Shown here piece by piece: positions 36,309 to 45,055 of a DNA stretch of 64,000 nucleotides; positions within the stretch are counted from its first letter, which is position 1, and each line of letters starts with the position of its first letter. The notes beneath the pieces were generated by a model. The model ran no database searches. It saw only the letters and a program-made list of their open reading frames with translations, and had not been told where the DNA came from. The position numbers were made by a program, and so were the translations under genes. This stretch comes from Paenibacillus lutimineralis (lineage in GTDB: Bacteria; Bacillota; Bacilli; Paenibacillales; Paenibacillaceae), in contig NZ_CP034346.1 in NCBI RefSeq assembly GCF_003991425.1, positions 2,021,501-2,085,500 of the forward strand. The letters are read 5' to 3'.

Positions 36309-38183
36309 CTATTTCAATCTTTCGATAACTCTGTCCATTTTGCGCTCAATAGCTTGCGGCCAGAATTGCAGTGATGCTTCACCGCCTCCAGCGGCTTCAA
36401 GCGCAGCATAGACATCGATTTGTCCGTAACCGTAGTATTTATCGTGGCCTGATGTGCCCAGATCAATTACATTTTTGCGGATGATATCCATCACTTCTGT
36501 ATTCTTAAGATCTGGATTAATTGAGCGGATCAATGCAGCCAGTGCAGTCACATGCGGACATGCCATCGATGTGCCGGATAAGGCTGCATACTGGTTATCA
36601 GGATAGGTACTGGCAATACTCTCGCCAGGAGCCACCACATCTACGTAGTCGCCATAATTTGAGAAGGAGGCTTTCTTCAAATTGTAATCGGTCGCTGACA
36701 CGGACAGAACTTCTGGATAAGCGGCCGGATACCCGGGCCGTTCTGTATTATCATTGCCTGTTGCCGCGATAAGAACCACATCATGATCGAAAGCGTATTT
36801 TACTGCTTCGTGCAGAAATTTCGCATCAGCGTAATTGCCAAGACTCATATTGATTACCTTAGCGCCATGATCGGTAGCCCAGATAATCCCCTGTGCGACA
36901 GAATAGGTCGTACCTGCACCGGATTTGTCCAACGCTTTTACCGGAAGAATTTTGCCATTCCACATCATGCCGGCAATGCCTTCGCTGTTGTTGGTATTAG
37001 CGGCGATGATTCCGGCGACATGGGTGCCATGCCCAACATCGTCAATCGGATCCTCGTCGGGAGCGTCAACATTATAGCCTTTCAACAACCGTCCCTTTAA
37101 ATCGGGATGCTGCAGATCAACTCCCGTATCTACAATACCAACGATAACATCATTGGTTCCTTTGCTAAGCTTCCAGCCGCGTGTAGTATCAATAATCGGC
37201 AGATTCCATTGATATTCCGAGAATAACATGTCATTAGGGATCAGCGGTGTATCGTCCAGACTAGTCTCGTTGGTCATGTAGAGATAATGGGGTTCCACAT
37301 AATCAGGATGCCAATTTTTAAGGAAGTAGTCTTTCAGTTCATTCATCGTTAACTTATCGGAACGGAAAATGTACGTGTTCACTATTTTTTGAGGCGGCTT
37401 GCAATGTAGATCATTCATAATTTTCTTCCTGTCCTCTGTACTTAGCCCACGATTAAACGTAACGACGATCTCATTTTCATAATAATGGCTCGCCTTTTCG
37501 TTATCATGCCCCGTTTTAACCGTGATGTCCCGCAGGGTGTCGGTCTCAACGGATTCAACCTTGTATTTCCCCTCCTTTGGATAAGGAATCAGGCGGAGAT
37601 TCTTATGCTGATGCTCCTTCACCTTGCCAAGGATACCTAGGTCCATTATAGCGATAACTCCATTACCGCCCTGTTTTGCTGGTTCTGCCGTAACATAGAA
37701 CTTCGGATCTTTCTGAGGGAAAGCCGGGGACTCGTAGGCCTTGCCTTTCTGCAGCGATTTCTTGGCGAAGCTGATATAACTTGATATTTGTTTTTGTTCC
37801 TCGCTATTCGGTTTGTAGTGCGCGGCGCGGACTTCCTTCGTTCTACCGCTCGCGCTATCATACCAAAGGATAGATTTGAACTGTTGGTGCCCCTTTTGTA
37901 GTTCGGTTACACGGGATTTCAGCTTATCGGTATGAACTTTGCGCGAAGCCTCGGATAGCGCTCGGAGATGCCCTTTTGTATCCATTCTGATAAGTCGCTC
38001 CGTTGCAGTCATATCCCGGTGCAGCATCATTTGCTTCAAGCGCTGCTCCTCCTTCGGTCCAGGCACCGGGTTCGCTTGTTCTACTGCTTGTTGTGGAGCC
38101 TTCTCATTGAAGGGATATAGGCCGATCACGGTAGCGGCGGCGATTCCCGTAATACCGACTAGTGCCCATCTGAACCATTTCAT
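36309..38183 (-). CDS. S8 family serine peptidase (subtilase), membrane-anchored
   Basis: A 624-residue subtilisin-like protease. An N-terminal hydrophobic segment (about 6-24, WALVGITGIAAATVIGLY) is followed by a long pro-region to about residue 330, including an inhibitor-like part (YYENEIVVTFNRGLS). The catalytic domain has Asp352 (GIVDTGVDLQHPDL), His385 (GHGTHVAGIIAANT), an oxyanion Asn in AATGNDN, and Ser539 (GTSMACPHVTALAAL). It is likely secreted or tethered outside; substrate unknown. The ATG follows AAGGAGGCAATGAC. An 8-bp inverted repeat lies in its 5' untranslated region. Confidence 0.92.
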   Translation of the reverse strand: MKWFRWALVGITGIAAATVIGLYPFNEKAPQQAVEQANPVPGPKEEQRLKQMMLHRDMTATERLIRMDTKGHLRALSEASRKVHTDKLKSRVTELQKGHQQFKSILWYDSASGRTKEVRAAHYKPNSEEQKQISSYISFAKKSLQKGKAYESPAFPQKDPKFYVTAEPAKQGGNGVIAIMDLGILGKVKEHQHKNLRLIPYPKEGKYKVESVETDTLRDITVKTGHDNEKASHYYENEIVVTFNRGLSTEDRKKIMNDLHCKPPQKIVNTYIFRSDKLTMNELKDYFLKNWHPDYVEPHYLYMTNETSLDDTPLIPNDMLFSEYQWNLPIIDTTRGWKLSKGTNDVIVGIVDTGVDLQHPDLKGRLLKGYNVDAPDEDPIDDVGHGTHVAGIIAANTNNSEGIAGMMWNGKILPVKALDKSGAGTTYSVAQGIIWATDHGAKVINMSLGNYADAKFLHEAVKYAFDHDVVLIAATGNDNTERPGYPAAYPEVLSVSATDYNLKKASFSNYGDYVDVVAPGESIASTYPDNQYAALSGTSMACPHVTALAALIRSINPDLKNTEVMDIIRKNVIDLGTSGHDKYYGYGQIDVYAALEAAGGGEASLQFWPQAIERKMDRVIERLK

Positions 38184-38207
38184 GTCATTGCCTCCTTAAC
38201 GTTGTAG

Positions 38208-38230
38208 AAGTTGAACAATTCATTCAACTT
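38208..38230. promoter_or_regulatory. Inverted repeat upstream of subtilase gene
   Basis: AAGTTGAA (38208-38215) and TTCAACTT (38223-38230) are a perfect 8-bp inverted repeat with a 7-bp spacer, 25-47 bases before the subtilase start codon. It could be an operator or an mRNA hairpin; no known regulator was recognised. Confidence 0.5.
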
Positions 38231-38408
38231 ATATGGCTGATTGAGATATGAATAGGTTGCTATGGAGCCTGTTTTTTTATTCCAAGACCAGGATTTAAAG
38301 AGCCAGCAATAGTCTGGCATCAACCCCATGTTTTGTCTTGTTTTGTCAGCCATTCTGAAGGCATAACGAGCAGTGCAGAGGGAACACTGATTCCGAGGTG
38401 ATTAATCA

Positions 38409-38636
38409 ATGACAAGCGGGAGTAAACCCATCGTAAAATGCAGTGTGGCCAATTGTGTTCATTGGGGAGAAAAAAATATTTGTCAGGCGGACAGCATTAT
38501 GATCGATATCGACCAGAATGCGACTCGTCAGTATCATGCGGAATTCGCTGGCGAATCCTTCGATTCCGAGAATCAGACGACAGCTGCAACATCATCTGCT
38601 ACTTGCTGTCATACCTTTAAGCCCAAGTCAACTTAA
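38409..38636 (+). CDS. DUF1540 domain protein
   Basis: A 75-residue Cys-containing protein. VKCSVANCVHWGEKNICQAD matches the DUF1540 pattern CxVxNCxxxxxxNxCxA; later CCHTF supplies further cysteines, so metal binding is likely, though the family function is unknown. DUF1540 proteins are common in spore formers. The start is an ATG after GAGGTGATTAATCA. It is divergent from the subtilase across 225 bp and followed by the DUF4190 gene after 36 bp. Confidence 0.85.
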   Translation: MTSGSKPIVKCSVANCVHWGEKNICQADSIMIDIDQNATRQYHAEFAGESFDSENQTTAATSSATCCHTFKPKST

Positions 38637-38672
38637 GCTTAACCATCTTATATCCCTAGGAGGTGCTGTAGA

Positions 38673-39122
38673 ATGAATGATCAATTTAATAATGACAACC
38701 AACATGATTATTATGGGGAAAGAAAACGTCTTGATTTTCCGCGTAAAGATCACTCAGAACATTCAGAAGCTAATAACAATGATAATTCAGACAAGGAAGA
38801 ATACGCTTCAGAAATATCTCCAACCGTGGGCCCCACGAATTGGGATACGGTGGAGCGTCGCGAGAATCGTTCGGAAGGTGCTGAAGTAGAACGATCGGAT
38901 ACAGATGTTGCCGATAATAGCATAGGTCGTACTGTAGGTTATGTTGGGGTCGGCCTTGGCATTGCCTCGCTGTTCCTCTGGAGCATCGTACTTGGCCCGC
39001 TCGCCGCAGTATTGGGCTTCTATGCCTACAGTCAAGGGGCTAAGACGTCGGGAGGCTGGGCGATTGGCCTTGGCATAGTAGCTACACTTAGTTATTTCTT
39101 CCTGATTCCATTTACTCGCTGA
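38673..39122 (+). CDS. DUF4190 domain membrane protein
   Basis: A 149-residue protein with a hydrophilic Asn/Asp/Glu-rich N-terminal half (1-85) and a C-terminal pair of hydrophobic helices: GYVGVGLGIASLFLWSIVLG (about 90-110) and GWAIGLGIVATLSYFFLIPF (about 128-147), with GPLAAVLGFYAYSQGAK between them, the DUF4190 pattern. Function unknown. AGGAGGTGCTGTAG precedes the ATG. A terminator follows. Confidence 0.85.
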   Translation: MNDQFNNDNQHDYYGERKRLDFPRKDHSEHSEANNNDNSDKEEYASEISPTVGPTNWDTVERRENRSEGAEVERSDTDVADNSIGRTVGYVGVGLGIASLFLWSIVLGPLAAVLGFYAYSQGAKTSGGWAIGLGIVATLSYFFLIPFTR

Positions 39123-39132
39123 TTCTTGATCT

Positions 39133-39166
39133 AAAGGCTGGCATCATTATGATGTCAGCCTTTTGC
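39133..39166 (+). terminator. Intrinsic terminator after DUF4190 gene
   Basis: AAAGGCTG-G-CATCAT-T-ATGATG-T-CAGCCTTTT: a long nearly perfect palindrome followed by T4, able to work in either direction. Confidence 0.85.
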
Positions 39167-39290
39167 TATGTTGAAGTATTAGTGTAAACAACTATCCAAC
39201 AAAGACTTATGAAAAAGAGGTGGTCATGATTGCCAATCACGTGTAAAATATATACATATATCTTTTGTACAAGTAGAGGAGCTGGCCGAC

Positions 39291-40037
39291 ATGCAAATTG
39301 ATCCGCGAACAATGGAACAGCTAATTTCGCTCCAGATGAAGAACAGTATTGATCTACAAGGGAACAAGGCAGCAGATACTTCTGGTGATATAGATGGTTC
39401 TTTGTTTGATATTTTGCTGCAGGAGATGATGATGGCTGATGGCAGCATCACGGCGGATGACTATGAAGATCAAATTTCGAATATCGAAGCCCAGTTGAAT
39501 AATTATCTGAACAGTATAAATGGGCAAGTCACTGAAAGCTCGGATAGCTATAATATAGGTTCTATAACTGCGAATACCCCGGTGTCTTCCGGACAACATA
39601 TCTCTTCTTCCAGACACGAGATCGCTGCGGATATCCAACAATTAATTACAGAAGCCGCCGGGCGCTATGGCGTAGCTCCGAGCTTGATTCAAGCTGTAAT
39701 TGAGACGGAATCCTCCTTCAATCCGAAGGTTGTATCGTCTGCGGGAGCGAAGGGCCTGATGCAATTAATGGATGGAACAGCGCGTGGCCTTGGCGTTACG
39801 GATTCATTCGATCCTGCCCAGAATATCGATGGCGGAACGCGTTATCTGGCTAATCTGATCCGACGTTTTGGAGGTAATGAGAGCACCGCGCTTGCTGCTT
39901 ATAATGCGGGTCCAGGCCGCGTGCAGAGAGCCGGCATAAGCAATGATCAGGAGCTGATGGACAAGCTTCATTTATTGCCGCGAGAGACGCAGAATTATGT
40001 ATTTAAAGTAATGAACGCCCGCAGCAAATATGTATAG
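39291..40037 (+). CDS. Lytic transglycosylase (SLT domain)
   Basis: A 248-residue protein with a C-terminal SLT/goose-lysozyme-like domain. The catalytic Glu is probably Glu140 in ETESSFNPKVVSSAGAKGLM; NIDGGTRYLANLIRRF and AAYNAGPGRV complete the family motifs. The first 110 residues are polar with no clear signal peptide, like B. subtilis CwlQ (YjbJ). It should cleave peptidoglycan between MurNAc and GlcNAc. AGAGGAGCTGGCCGAC precedes the ATG. Confidence 0.9.
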   Translation: MQIDPRTMEQLISLQMKNSIDLQGNKAADTSGDIDGSLFDILLQEMMMADGSITADDYEDQISNIEAQLNNYLNSINGQVTESSDSYNIGSITANTPVSSGQHISSSRHEIAADIQQLITEAAGRYGVAPSLIQAVIETESSFNPKVVSSAGAKGLMQLMDGTARGLGVTDSFDPAQNIDGGTRYLANLIRRFGGNESTALAAYNAGPGRVQRAGISNDQELMDKLHLLPRETQNYVFKVMNARSKYV

Positions 40038-40113
40038 CATCCCAGAATGTGGATGTTTGAATTTTATTGATTAGACGCCTGATTGCAGGGCTGATATATT
40101 AAGATCACAAGGG

Positions 40114-40155
40114 AAAACGCACCGGCCACTCCCGGAAATCTGCGTTTTTTCTTTT
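40114..40155 (+). terminator. Intrinsic terminator after lytic transglycosylase
   Basis: AAAACGCA pairs with TGCGTTTT, with CCGG...CCGG inside the loop, followed by T-rich sequence. About 35 bp further on is a short piece (GTGAACTACCTCTAAA) like the right flank of repeat family 1. Confidence 0.8.
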
Positions 40156-40223
40156 GGTCTTTTTTTCGGGTTGTATTATGATCAAATAGGTGTGAACTAC
40201 CTCTAAAGAAACTAGGTGAAATT

Positions 40224-41372
40224 ATGAAATATATGGATTACGCAGCAACGACTCCGCCGCATCCCGAGGTTGCTCGTACGATTGCTGAGGTCATGAGCCT
40301 GCATTATGGGAATCCCTCATCGCTGCATATTTTGGGGGAGCAGAGCGAACAATTGCTTAAAAAGGCCCGTGAGGTTTGTGCCGGAGTTCTTCAGGTGAAG
40401 CCGTCTGAAATTATCATTACATCGGGTGCTTCAGAGAGTAATAATGCAGCCATAAAAGGTGCCGCCCTGCAATTTATGAATCGGGGCAAGCATCTTATAA
40501 CAACGGCCATTGAGCATCCTTCTGTATATGAATGCTGTAAGCAGCTCGAAAGCCTTGGTTGGAATGTAACCTATCTGTCGGTTAATCATGAAGGGACTGT
40601 AACTCCGGAGCAGGTGTGCGCTGCTGTTCAGGACGATACGGTGCTCGTCTCGGTAATGCATGTGAATAACGAGACGGGGAGTATTAATCCGGTTCAGGAG
40701 ATCGGCAAGCAGCTTAAGGTGCAGCATCCGCGTGTTTTATTCCATGTGGATGGCGTACAAGGATTTGGAAAACTGCCTTTGTCGCTTCAAGCTTCAGGTA
40801 TTGATATGTACAGTTTGTCTGCGCATAAGTTTAGAGGCCCGAAAGGAATCGGCTTGCTCTACGTCCGCGAAGGAATTAAGCTCCAGCCTTTGCTTGCTGG
40901 GGGGAGCCAGGAGGGGGGAAGAAGGGCCGGTACAGAGAATATTCCATATATCGTGGGGATGGCTAAGGCTCTTAGATTGGCAAAAGAGGAACAAGCCCAA
41001 GTTGCAGAGCGTTTGCGGCATCTAAGAAAAGTTCTAATAGATGGAATTGCGGCTATACCGAAGCTGGTGCTAAATTCACCGCCTGATGGAGCACCTCATA
41101 TCATTCATTTCTCTTGTCCTGGAATGAAGGCAGAAGCCATGCTTCATATGCTGGAGGAAGATGGATTTCTCGTATCGACCCGTTCGGCCTGCTCCTCGAA
41201 GAAGAGTGAGCCAAGCCGTATCCTTCTAGCTATGGGCAAAAGTGTTGAAGAGGCGTCCTCAGGCATTCGTGTAAGTCTAGGTGAGGAGCATACAGAACAG
41301 GATATACAACAATTTCTGGCTGCGCTTCAAAGCGCGGTAACACGTCAGGAAGATTTGAAGGGGAGAGGCTAA
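40224..41372 (+). CDS. Cysteine desulfurase (NifS/IscS family)
   Basis: A 382-residue PLP enzyme that takes sulfur from cysteine. It begins MKYMDYAATTPPHPEVA; the PLP Lys is Lys202 (SLSAHKFRGPKG), the active-site Cys is Cys323 in STRSACSSKKSEPSR, and ITSGASESNNAAIKG and HVDGVQGFGK are also conserved. It shares its last base with the first base of thiI, so it most likely feeds sulfur to ThiI for 4-thiouridine in tRNA and possibly thiamin, like B. subtilis NifZ. The ATG lies behind ACTAGGTGAAATT. Confidence 0.94.
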   Translation: MKYMDYAATTPPHPEVARTIAEVMSLHYGNPSSLHILGEQSEQLLKKAREVCAGVLQVKPSEIIITSGASESNNAAIKGAALQFMNRGKHLITTAIEHPSVYECCKQLESLGWNVTYLSVNHEGTVTPEQVCAAVQDDTVLVSVMHVNNETGSINPVQEIGKQLKVQHPRVLFHVDGVQGFGKLPLSLQASGIDMYSLSAHKFRGPKGIGLLYVREGIKLQPLLAGGSQEGGRRAGTENIPYIVGMAKALRLAKEEQAQVAERLRHLRKVLIDGIAAIPKLVLNSPPDGAPHIIHFSCPGMKAEAMLHMLEEDGFLVSTRSACSSKKSEPSRILLAMGKSVEEASSGIRVSLGEEHTEQDIQQFLAALQSAVTRQEDLKGRG

Positions 41373-42613
41373 TGAATTTGGATTATGAAATGCTATTGCT
41401 CCGGTTTGGAGAGATTACGGTCAAAGGGAAGAACCGCTCAAGATTTGAGAAGGCGGCGCTGTCTCATGTTAAATCATTACTTCGCGCTTTTCCGGGAACG
41501 GAAGCGATTCATGAATATGGAAGGATCTATGTAAGATTGAATGGCCAAGCTGCTGATCCAGTAATTTCCTCGTTAAAAAATATTTTTGGCCTAACCTCGA
41601 TTAGCCCGGTGAAGGTTTCACCTTCCAAGCTTGAAGATATTGTTGAGATCGCCGTTGATTTTGTAAAATCAATTCCAGCGGACAAGTATAAAACATTTAA
41701 GGTGCATGGACGCCGCGTCTTTAAGGGCTTCCCACATTCTTCCCAAGAGATGAATCATTTGGTGGGTGGTCCCGTACTTAGCGCGTGTCCACATTTGAAG
41801 GTAGATGTTCATCACCCGGATTTGGAATTGAGAGTAGAAGTCCGTGAGCGTGTAACTTACCTGTTCTGTGAAGTAATTCCTGCAGCCGGTGGCTTCCCGC
41901 TTGGAACGAATGGGAAGGCAATGATGCTGCTCTCCGGCGGAATCGATAGCCCGGTTGCTGGTTATTCGGCTATGCGCCGTGGTTTGGAGATCGAATGTGT
42001 GCATTTCCACAGTTATCCTTATACGAGCAAGAAGGCGGAGGAGAAGGTGCTTGAATTAGCCCAGGTGCTGTCCGGCTTTTCCGGAAGAATCAAGGTTCAC
42101 CTCGTTCCGTTCACAGATATTCAGACCTCCTTGGCGAAGACAGGACAGGACAACCTGATTATCACGCTGATGAGAAGATCTATGCTGCGCATTGCTACAA
42201 AGCTTGCGGAGAAGAACGGGGGACTGGCTCTAGTTACGGGTGACAGTCTCGGCCAAGTGGCAAGCCAGACTTTGGCTAGTATGAATGTGATCGGCAAGGT
42301 GACGGATCTGCCTCTGCTGCGCCCGCTTGTCATGATGGACAAAGAAGATATTATTTCCATGGCGAAGAGGATCGGCACTTATGATATATCGATTCTTCCT
42401 TATGAGGATTGCTGTACTCTATTCGTTCCCAAATCACCGGCAACGAACCCGAACCTGCGGATTGTTGAGCATGTCGAAAAGGAGTTAGCCGATCTTGATC
42501 ACATGATCGAAGCGGCTGTAGAGAATACGGAGTCGGTCATCGTTAAGCCTCATGTCATCATTCGCAAGAATCAAAAGGACGAGCCAGAAGTTGTCCAAGA
42601 GCAGTGGTTCTAA
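41372..42613 (+). CDS. thiI: tRNA 4-thiouridine synthase ThiI
   Basis: A 413-residue tRNA sulfurtransferase. An N-terminal ferredoxin-like and THUMP domain (1-170) is followed by the PP-loop ATPase motif MLLSGGIDSPVAGY (about 187-200). There is no rhodanese extension, as usual in Bacillales, and sulfur comes from the desulfurase encoded directly upstream. The start ATG overlaps the desulfurase stop by one base, with GGGGAGAGG upstream. A repeat-family fragment and a bidirectional terminator follow. Confidence 0.95.
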   Translation: MNLDYEMLLLRFGEITVKGKNRSRFEKAALSHVKSLLRAFPGTEAIHEYGRIYVRLNGQAADPVISSLKNIFGLTSISPVKVSPSKLEDIVEIAVDFVKSIPADKYKTFKVHGRRVFKGFPHSSQEMNHLVGGPVLSACPHLKVDVHHPDLELRVEVRERVTYLFCEVIPAAGGFPLGTNGKAMMLLSGGIDSPVAGYSAMRRGLEIECVHFHSYPYTSKKAEEKVLELAQVLSGFSGRIKVHLVPFTDIQTSLAKTGQDNLIITLMRRSMLRIATKLAEKNGGLALVTGDSLGQVASQTLASMNVIGKVTDLPLLRPLVMMDKEDIISMAKRIGTYDISILPYEDCCTLFVPKSPATNPNLRIVEHVEKELADLDHMIEAAVENTESVIVKPHVIIRKNQKDEPEVVQEQWF

Positions 42614-42618
42614 GAGAG

Positions 42619-42650
42619 GTTCTCGGTGCTGAAAACTGGACTTTTTGAAC
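42619..42650 (-). repeat. Repeat family 1 fragment (left end, reverse orientation)
   Basis: TCTCGGTGCTGAAAACTGGA followed by CTTTTTGAAC is the reverse complement of the family's left end. It begins five bases after the thiI stop; no core is present. Confidence 0.6.
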
Positions 42651-42683
42651 ACTCATTATAAGGTAACAGGCATAAAGATTATT

Positions 42684-42728
42684 AAAAAACGGAATCCAGC
42701 CGCTATGCGGATAAGGATTCCGTTTTTT
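42684..42728. terminator. Bidirectional terminator between thiI and TerC gene
   Basis: AAAAAACGGAATCC and GGATTCCGTTTTTT flank a 17-base loop, working for convergent thiI and the minus-strand TerC gene. Confidence 0.9.
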
Positions 42729-42730
42729 GA

Positions 42731-43429
42731 TTACATTTGTTCTCTCGGTGTTTGCCTTCTATTCTTGGACGCTGCGGATTTCTTACGATAGCCCGTGTAC
42801 AGGATGACGATGACTGCGATGGCGATCAGTAGGTAACGTAAGATGGGCTTGTCCTCGAAGAAGGGCAGAAAATGAGGCTCTTCTGTGATCATCTTGGCAG
42901 CGGTATAAGCGAGAACACCCGCTCCGAGATATACGATCCAAGGAAAACGGTCTAACAGCTTGATAAAGAGCGTACTACCCCAGACAACGATCGGAACGCT
43001 AATCAGTAATCCGATGACGACGAGGATCATATGCTGGCCGGCTGCGCCTGCTACGGCGATAACGTTGTCCAGGCCCATTGCTGCATCGGCAATAATAATG
43101 GTACGTACTGCCGCCCACAATGAATCCTTCGCCTCAATAGAGTCATGAGAGCCGTCATCTGTCAGTACCTTATAGGCGATAAAGAGCAGGAGAACTCCTC
43201 CGATTGCCAGCAGCCAAGGGACCCTCAGTAACCATACGACAAGCAGCGTCGCGATAATGCGTAGTACTAAGGCACCGCCGGTACCGTAGATGATTGCCTT
43301 TTTCTGCACGTTATGAGGCAGCCTTCTGGCTGCCATGCCAATGACAATCGCATTATCACCGGCAAGGATCAAATCGATGAAGACGATGTTGATTAGCGAG
43401 AGAAAAAATGATGCGCTTATCCATTCCAC
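42731..43429 (-). CDS. TerC family integral membrane protein (YjbE-like)
   Basis: A 232-residue membrane protein with seven predicted helices and the TerC family motifs FIDLILAGDNAIVIGMAAR and DAAMGLDNVIAVAGAA, whose acidic residues lie in the membrane. TerC/YkoY/YceF proteins of Bacillus are linked to manganese export and loading of secreted enzymes. Start GTG 43429 (MEWISASFF) was preferred to the GTG at 43438 because AGAGGAAG lies at a proper distance. It is divergent from a second TerC gene. No yybP-ykoY riboswitch was seen upstream. Confidence 0.88.
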   Translation of the reverse strand: MEWISASFFLSLINIVFIDLILAGDNAIVIGMAARRLPHNVQKKAIIYGTGGALVLRIIATLLVVWLLRVPWLLAIGGVLLLFIAYKVLTDDGSHDSIEAKDSLWAAVRTIIIADAAMGLDNVIAVAGAAGQHMILVVIGLLISVPIVVWGSTLFIKLLDRFPWIVYLGAGVLAYTAAKMITEEPHFLPFFEDKPILRYLLIAIAVIVILYTGYRKKSAASKNRRQTPREQM

Positions 43430-43557
43430 AATTGTCACTTCCTCTAAAGATGTATATACGTACTAATTCATAGAAAAGATTCATTTGTAAAGCGGATTTT
43501 TGAAACAGGCATAGCTTGGCTCTTTCTCTCATACAAGTTGTAAGGGAGGGGTGAGCC

Positions 43558-44217
43558 GTGGAACAGATCATTTTATTGTCAGAAATATTAATCATTAATC
43601 TTGTCCTCAGCGGCGACAATGCAGTTGTCATAGCGATGGCCAGTAAAGATTTACCGAGAAGGCAGCGCAAACAGGCCATTTGGTGGGGGGCCGTAGGAGC
43701 AGTATTGCTACGCTGTATTATGACGTGGGTAGCTGTAGTATTATTGAAAATTCCATTTATCCAAGCAATCGGTGCGATTTTGCTAATTGGAATCGCCTTT
43801 AAATTGCTAATACCTCATGAAGACTCCAACCGCTCAGGCAAATCCGCTACTATATGGAAAGCGATTCAGACGATTCTGATCGCAGATTTTGTTATGAGTC
43901 TTGATAATGTGCTTGCGATCGCTGCGCTGGCCAACGGGGACTTGGCTATATTAGTAATCGGTATCGCTATTAGTATTCCCATTGTCGTCTGGGGCAGCAG
44001 TGCAATCTCTGTTCTGCTTCATAAGTTGCCGATCCTTATTTATTTGGGAGCTGGCATCTTAGGATATACTGCGGGAGGTATGCTCATCCATGATCCGAAG
44101 TTTGGAATCCTGTTGAAAGCACTCATACCGAGCCTCACTGGAATATTGCCGATATTACTGGCAGGGCTGGTTATTATATTCGGCTTGTTATTGAAATTGA
44201 AAGCACATCGCCAATAA
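43558..44217 (+). CDS. TerC family integral membrane protein (second copy)
   Basis: A 219-residue TerC paralogue with helix motifs IINLVLSGDNAVVIAMASKD and LIADFVMSLDNVLAIAALA, sharing the intramembrane Asp-Asn pairs of its divergent neighbour. Start is GTG after GGGAGGGGTGAGCC. Having two divergent TerC genes 128 bp apart suggests shared control and possibly a heteromeric or specialised metal-ion function; this is inference. A terminator follows at 44233-44266. Confidence 0.88.
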   Translation: MEQIILLSEILIINLVLSGDNAVVIAMASKDLPRRQRKQAIWWGAVGAVLLRCIMTWVAVVLLKIPFIQAIGAILLIGIAFKLLIPHEDSNRSGKSATIWKAIQTILIADFVMSLDNVLAIAALANGDLAILVIGIAISIPIVVWGSSAISVLLHKLPILIYLGAGILGYTAGGMLIHDPKFGILLKALIPSLTGILPILLAGLVIIFGLLLKLKAHRQ

Positions 44218-44232
44218 ATAGAAGACGGGCCG

Positions 44233-44266
44233 AACCACTCTTGAAATTGTGAAGAGTGGTTTTTTC
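44233..44266 (+). terminator. Intrinsic terminator after second TerC gene
   Basis: AACCACTCTT-N9-AAGAGTGGTT followed by T-run. Confidence 0.88.
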
Positions 44267-44353
44267 TGCCGAATTCATATAAACTTGAGATAAAGAGGTG
44301 TCGTACTTTGCTGCGGCATGTCCCTCATTGTCATCTGGAAGGTGTGTGATCTA

Positions 44354-44848
44354 ATGTCCGATAACAACAAGCTGACGACTGGTATTCTGATTCTGTCCGC
44401 CGGAATCGTCATCCTGCTAGGAAAGCTGGGTGTATTTAGTTTTCTCGGCAAGGCGCTCTGGCCTCTACTTCTCCTGATACCGGGCATCCTGCTGCATATG
44501 TGGTATTTTTGGAGGAAAGGACCTGTAGAGCTGCTTGTTCCTGGCGGAATTTTGGTAGTATACAGCATCATTTTCTTCATCGGCAACTTTGGTGGCTGGC
44601 AGACTTTGAAGTTTACTTGGCCGGCATTTCTGCTTGGTATCGCTGTCGGATTGTTCGAATATGGTTATATCTCACCTCAGCGACAGCAAGGGGTATTGGC
44701 TGCAGCTCTAATTGTCGGTATCTTGTCGGTAGTTCTACTAGGCTGGACTCTGTTCACCTGGTCAATTGTCTACCTGTTGGCGATCATACTGATCATCGCT
44801 GGAATCGTCCTGATCCTCATGCGTGGGAAAACCCGCCGTGGGTGGTAA
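44354..44848 (+). CDS. Small membrane protein, LiaF/DUF5668-like N terminus
   Basis: A 164-residue protein with six hydrophobic segments. It begins MSDNNKLTTGILILSAGIVI followed by LLGKLGVFSFLGKALWPLLL, a pattern found in LiaF-type and DUF5668 membrane domains. The tail ends in a basic stretch (RGKTRRGW). There is no LiaF-like cytoplasmic domain, so a role in stress signalling cannot be claimed. ATG 44354 follows GGAAGGTGTGTG; an earlier ATG at 44318 lacks a ribosome site. Confidence 0.75.
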   Translation: MSDNNKLTTGILILSAGIVILLGKLGVFSFLGKALWPLLLLIPGILLHMWYFWRKGPVELLVPGGILVVYSIIFFIGNFGGWQTLKFTWPAFLLGIAVGLFEYGYISPQRQQGVLAAALIVGILSVVLLGWTLFTWSIVYLLAIILIIAGIVLILMRGKTRRGW

Positions 44849-44862
44849 ATTAAGGATAGTTC

Positions 44863-44890
44863 TTGATTTTTTTAGATTTTTGCGTATAAT
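44863..44890 (+). promoter_or_regulatory. Promoter upstream of typA
   Basis: TTGATT at 44863-44868, a 16-bp spacer and TATAAT at 44885-44890. Start of transcription near 44897 places a terminator hairpin immediately downstream. Confidence 0.7.
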
Positions 44891-44902
44891 ATAAGGGATG
44901 GT

Positions 44903-44937
44903 CAAGCGTCGGTCTTATTTGCCCGACGCTTGTTTTG
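44903..44937 (+). terminator. Terminator/attenuator in typA leader
   Basis: CAAGCGTCGG (44903-44912) and CCGACGCTTG (44922-44931) form a perfect 10-bp stem followed by TTTTG. It lies only about six bases after the predicted transcription start, so most transcripts would stop at about 40 nt unless the hairpin is bypassed. The T-run is short. Confidence 0.65.
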
Positions 44938-45055
44938 TGGTTCTATTTTCAGTTTGGTTTCAGGAAAAAATTGCCTGCATTTCGTTATGAATCAAATAAT
45001 GATCTGACTAGACAATTTAATCAGATACAGAGACGAAAGGATATGGAGAAAAACT

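Noticed and set aside
40067..40100. Promoter TTGATT...TATATT after the lytic transglycosylase
   Set aside because: The spacer would be 22 bp, outside the workable range for sigma-A.
43439..43557. yybP-ykoY manganese riboswitch upstream of the TerC genes
   Set aside because: The conserved yybP-ykoY blocks were not found; only an ordinary short control region with a repeat-like scrap is present.
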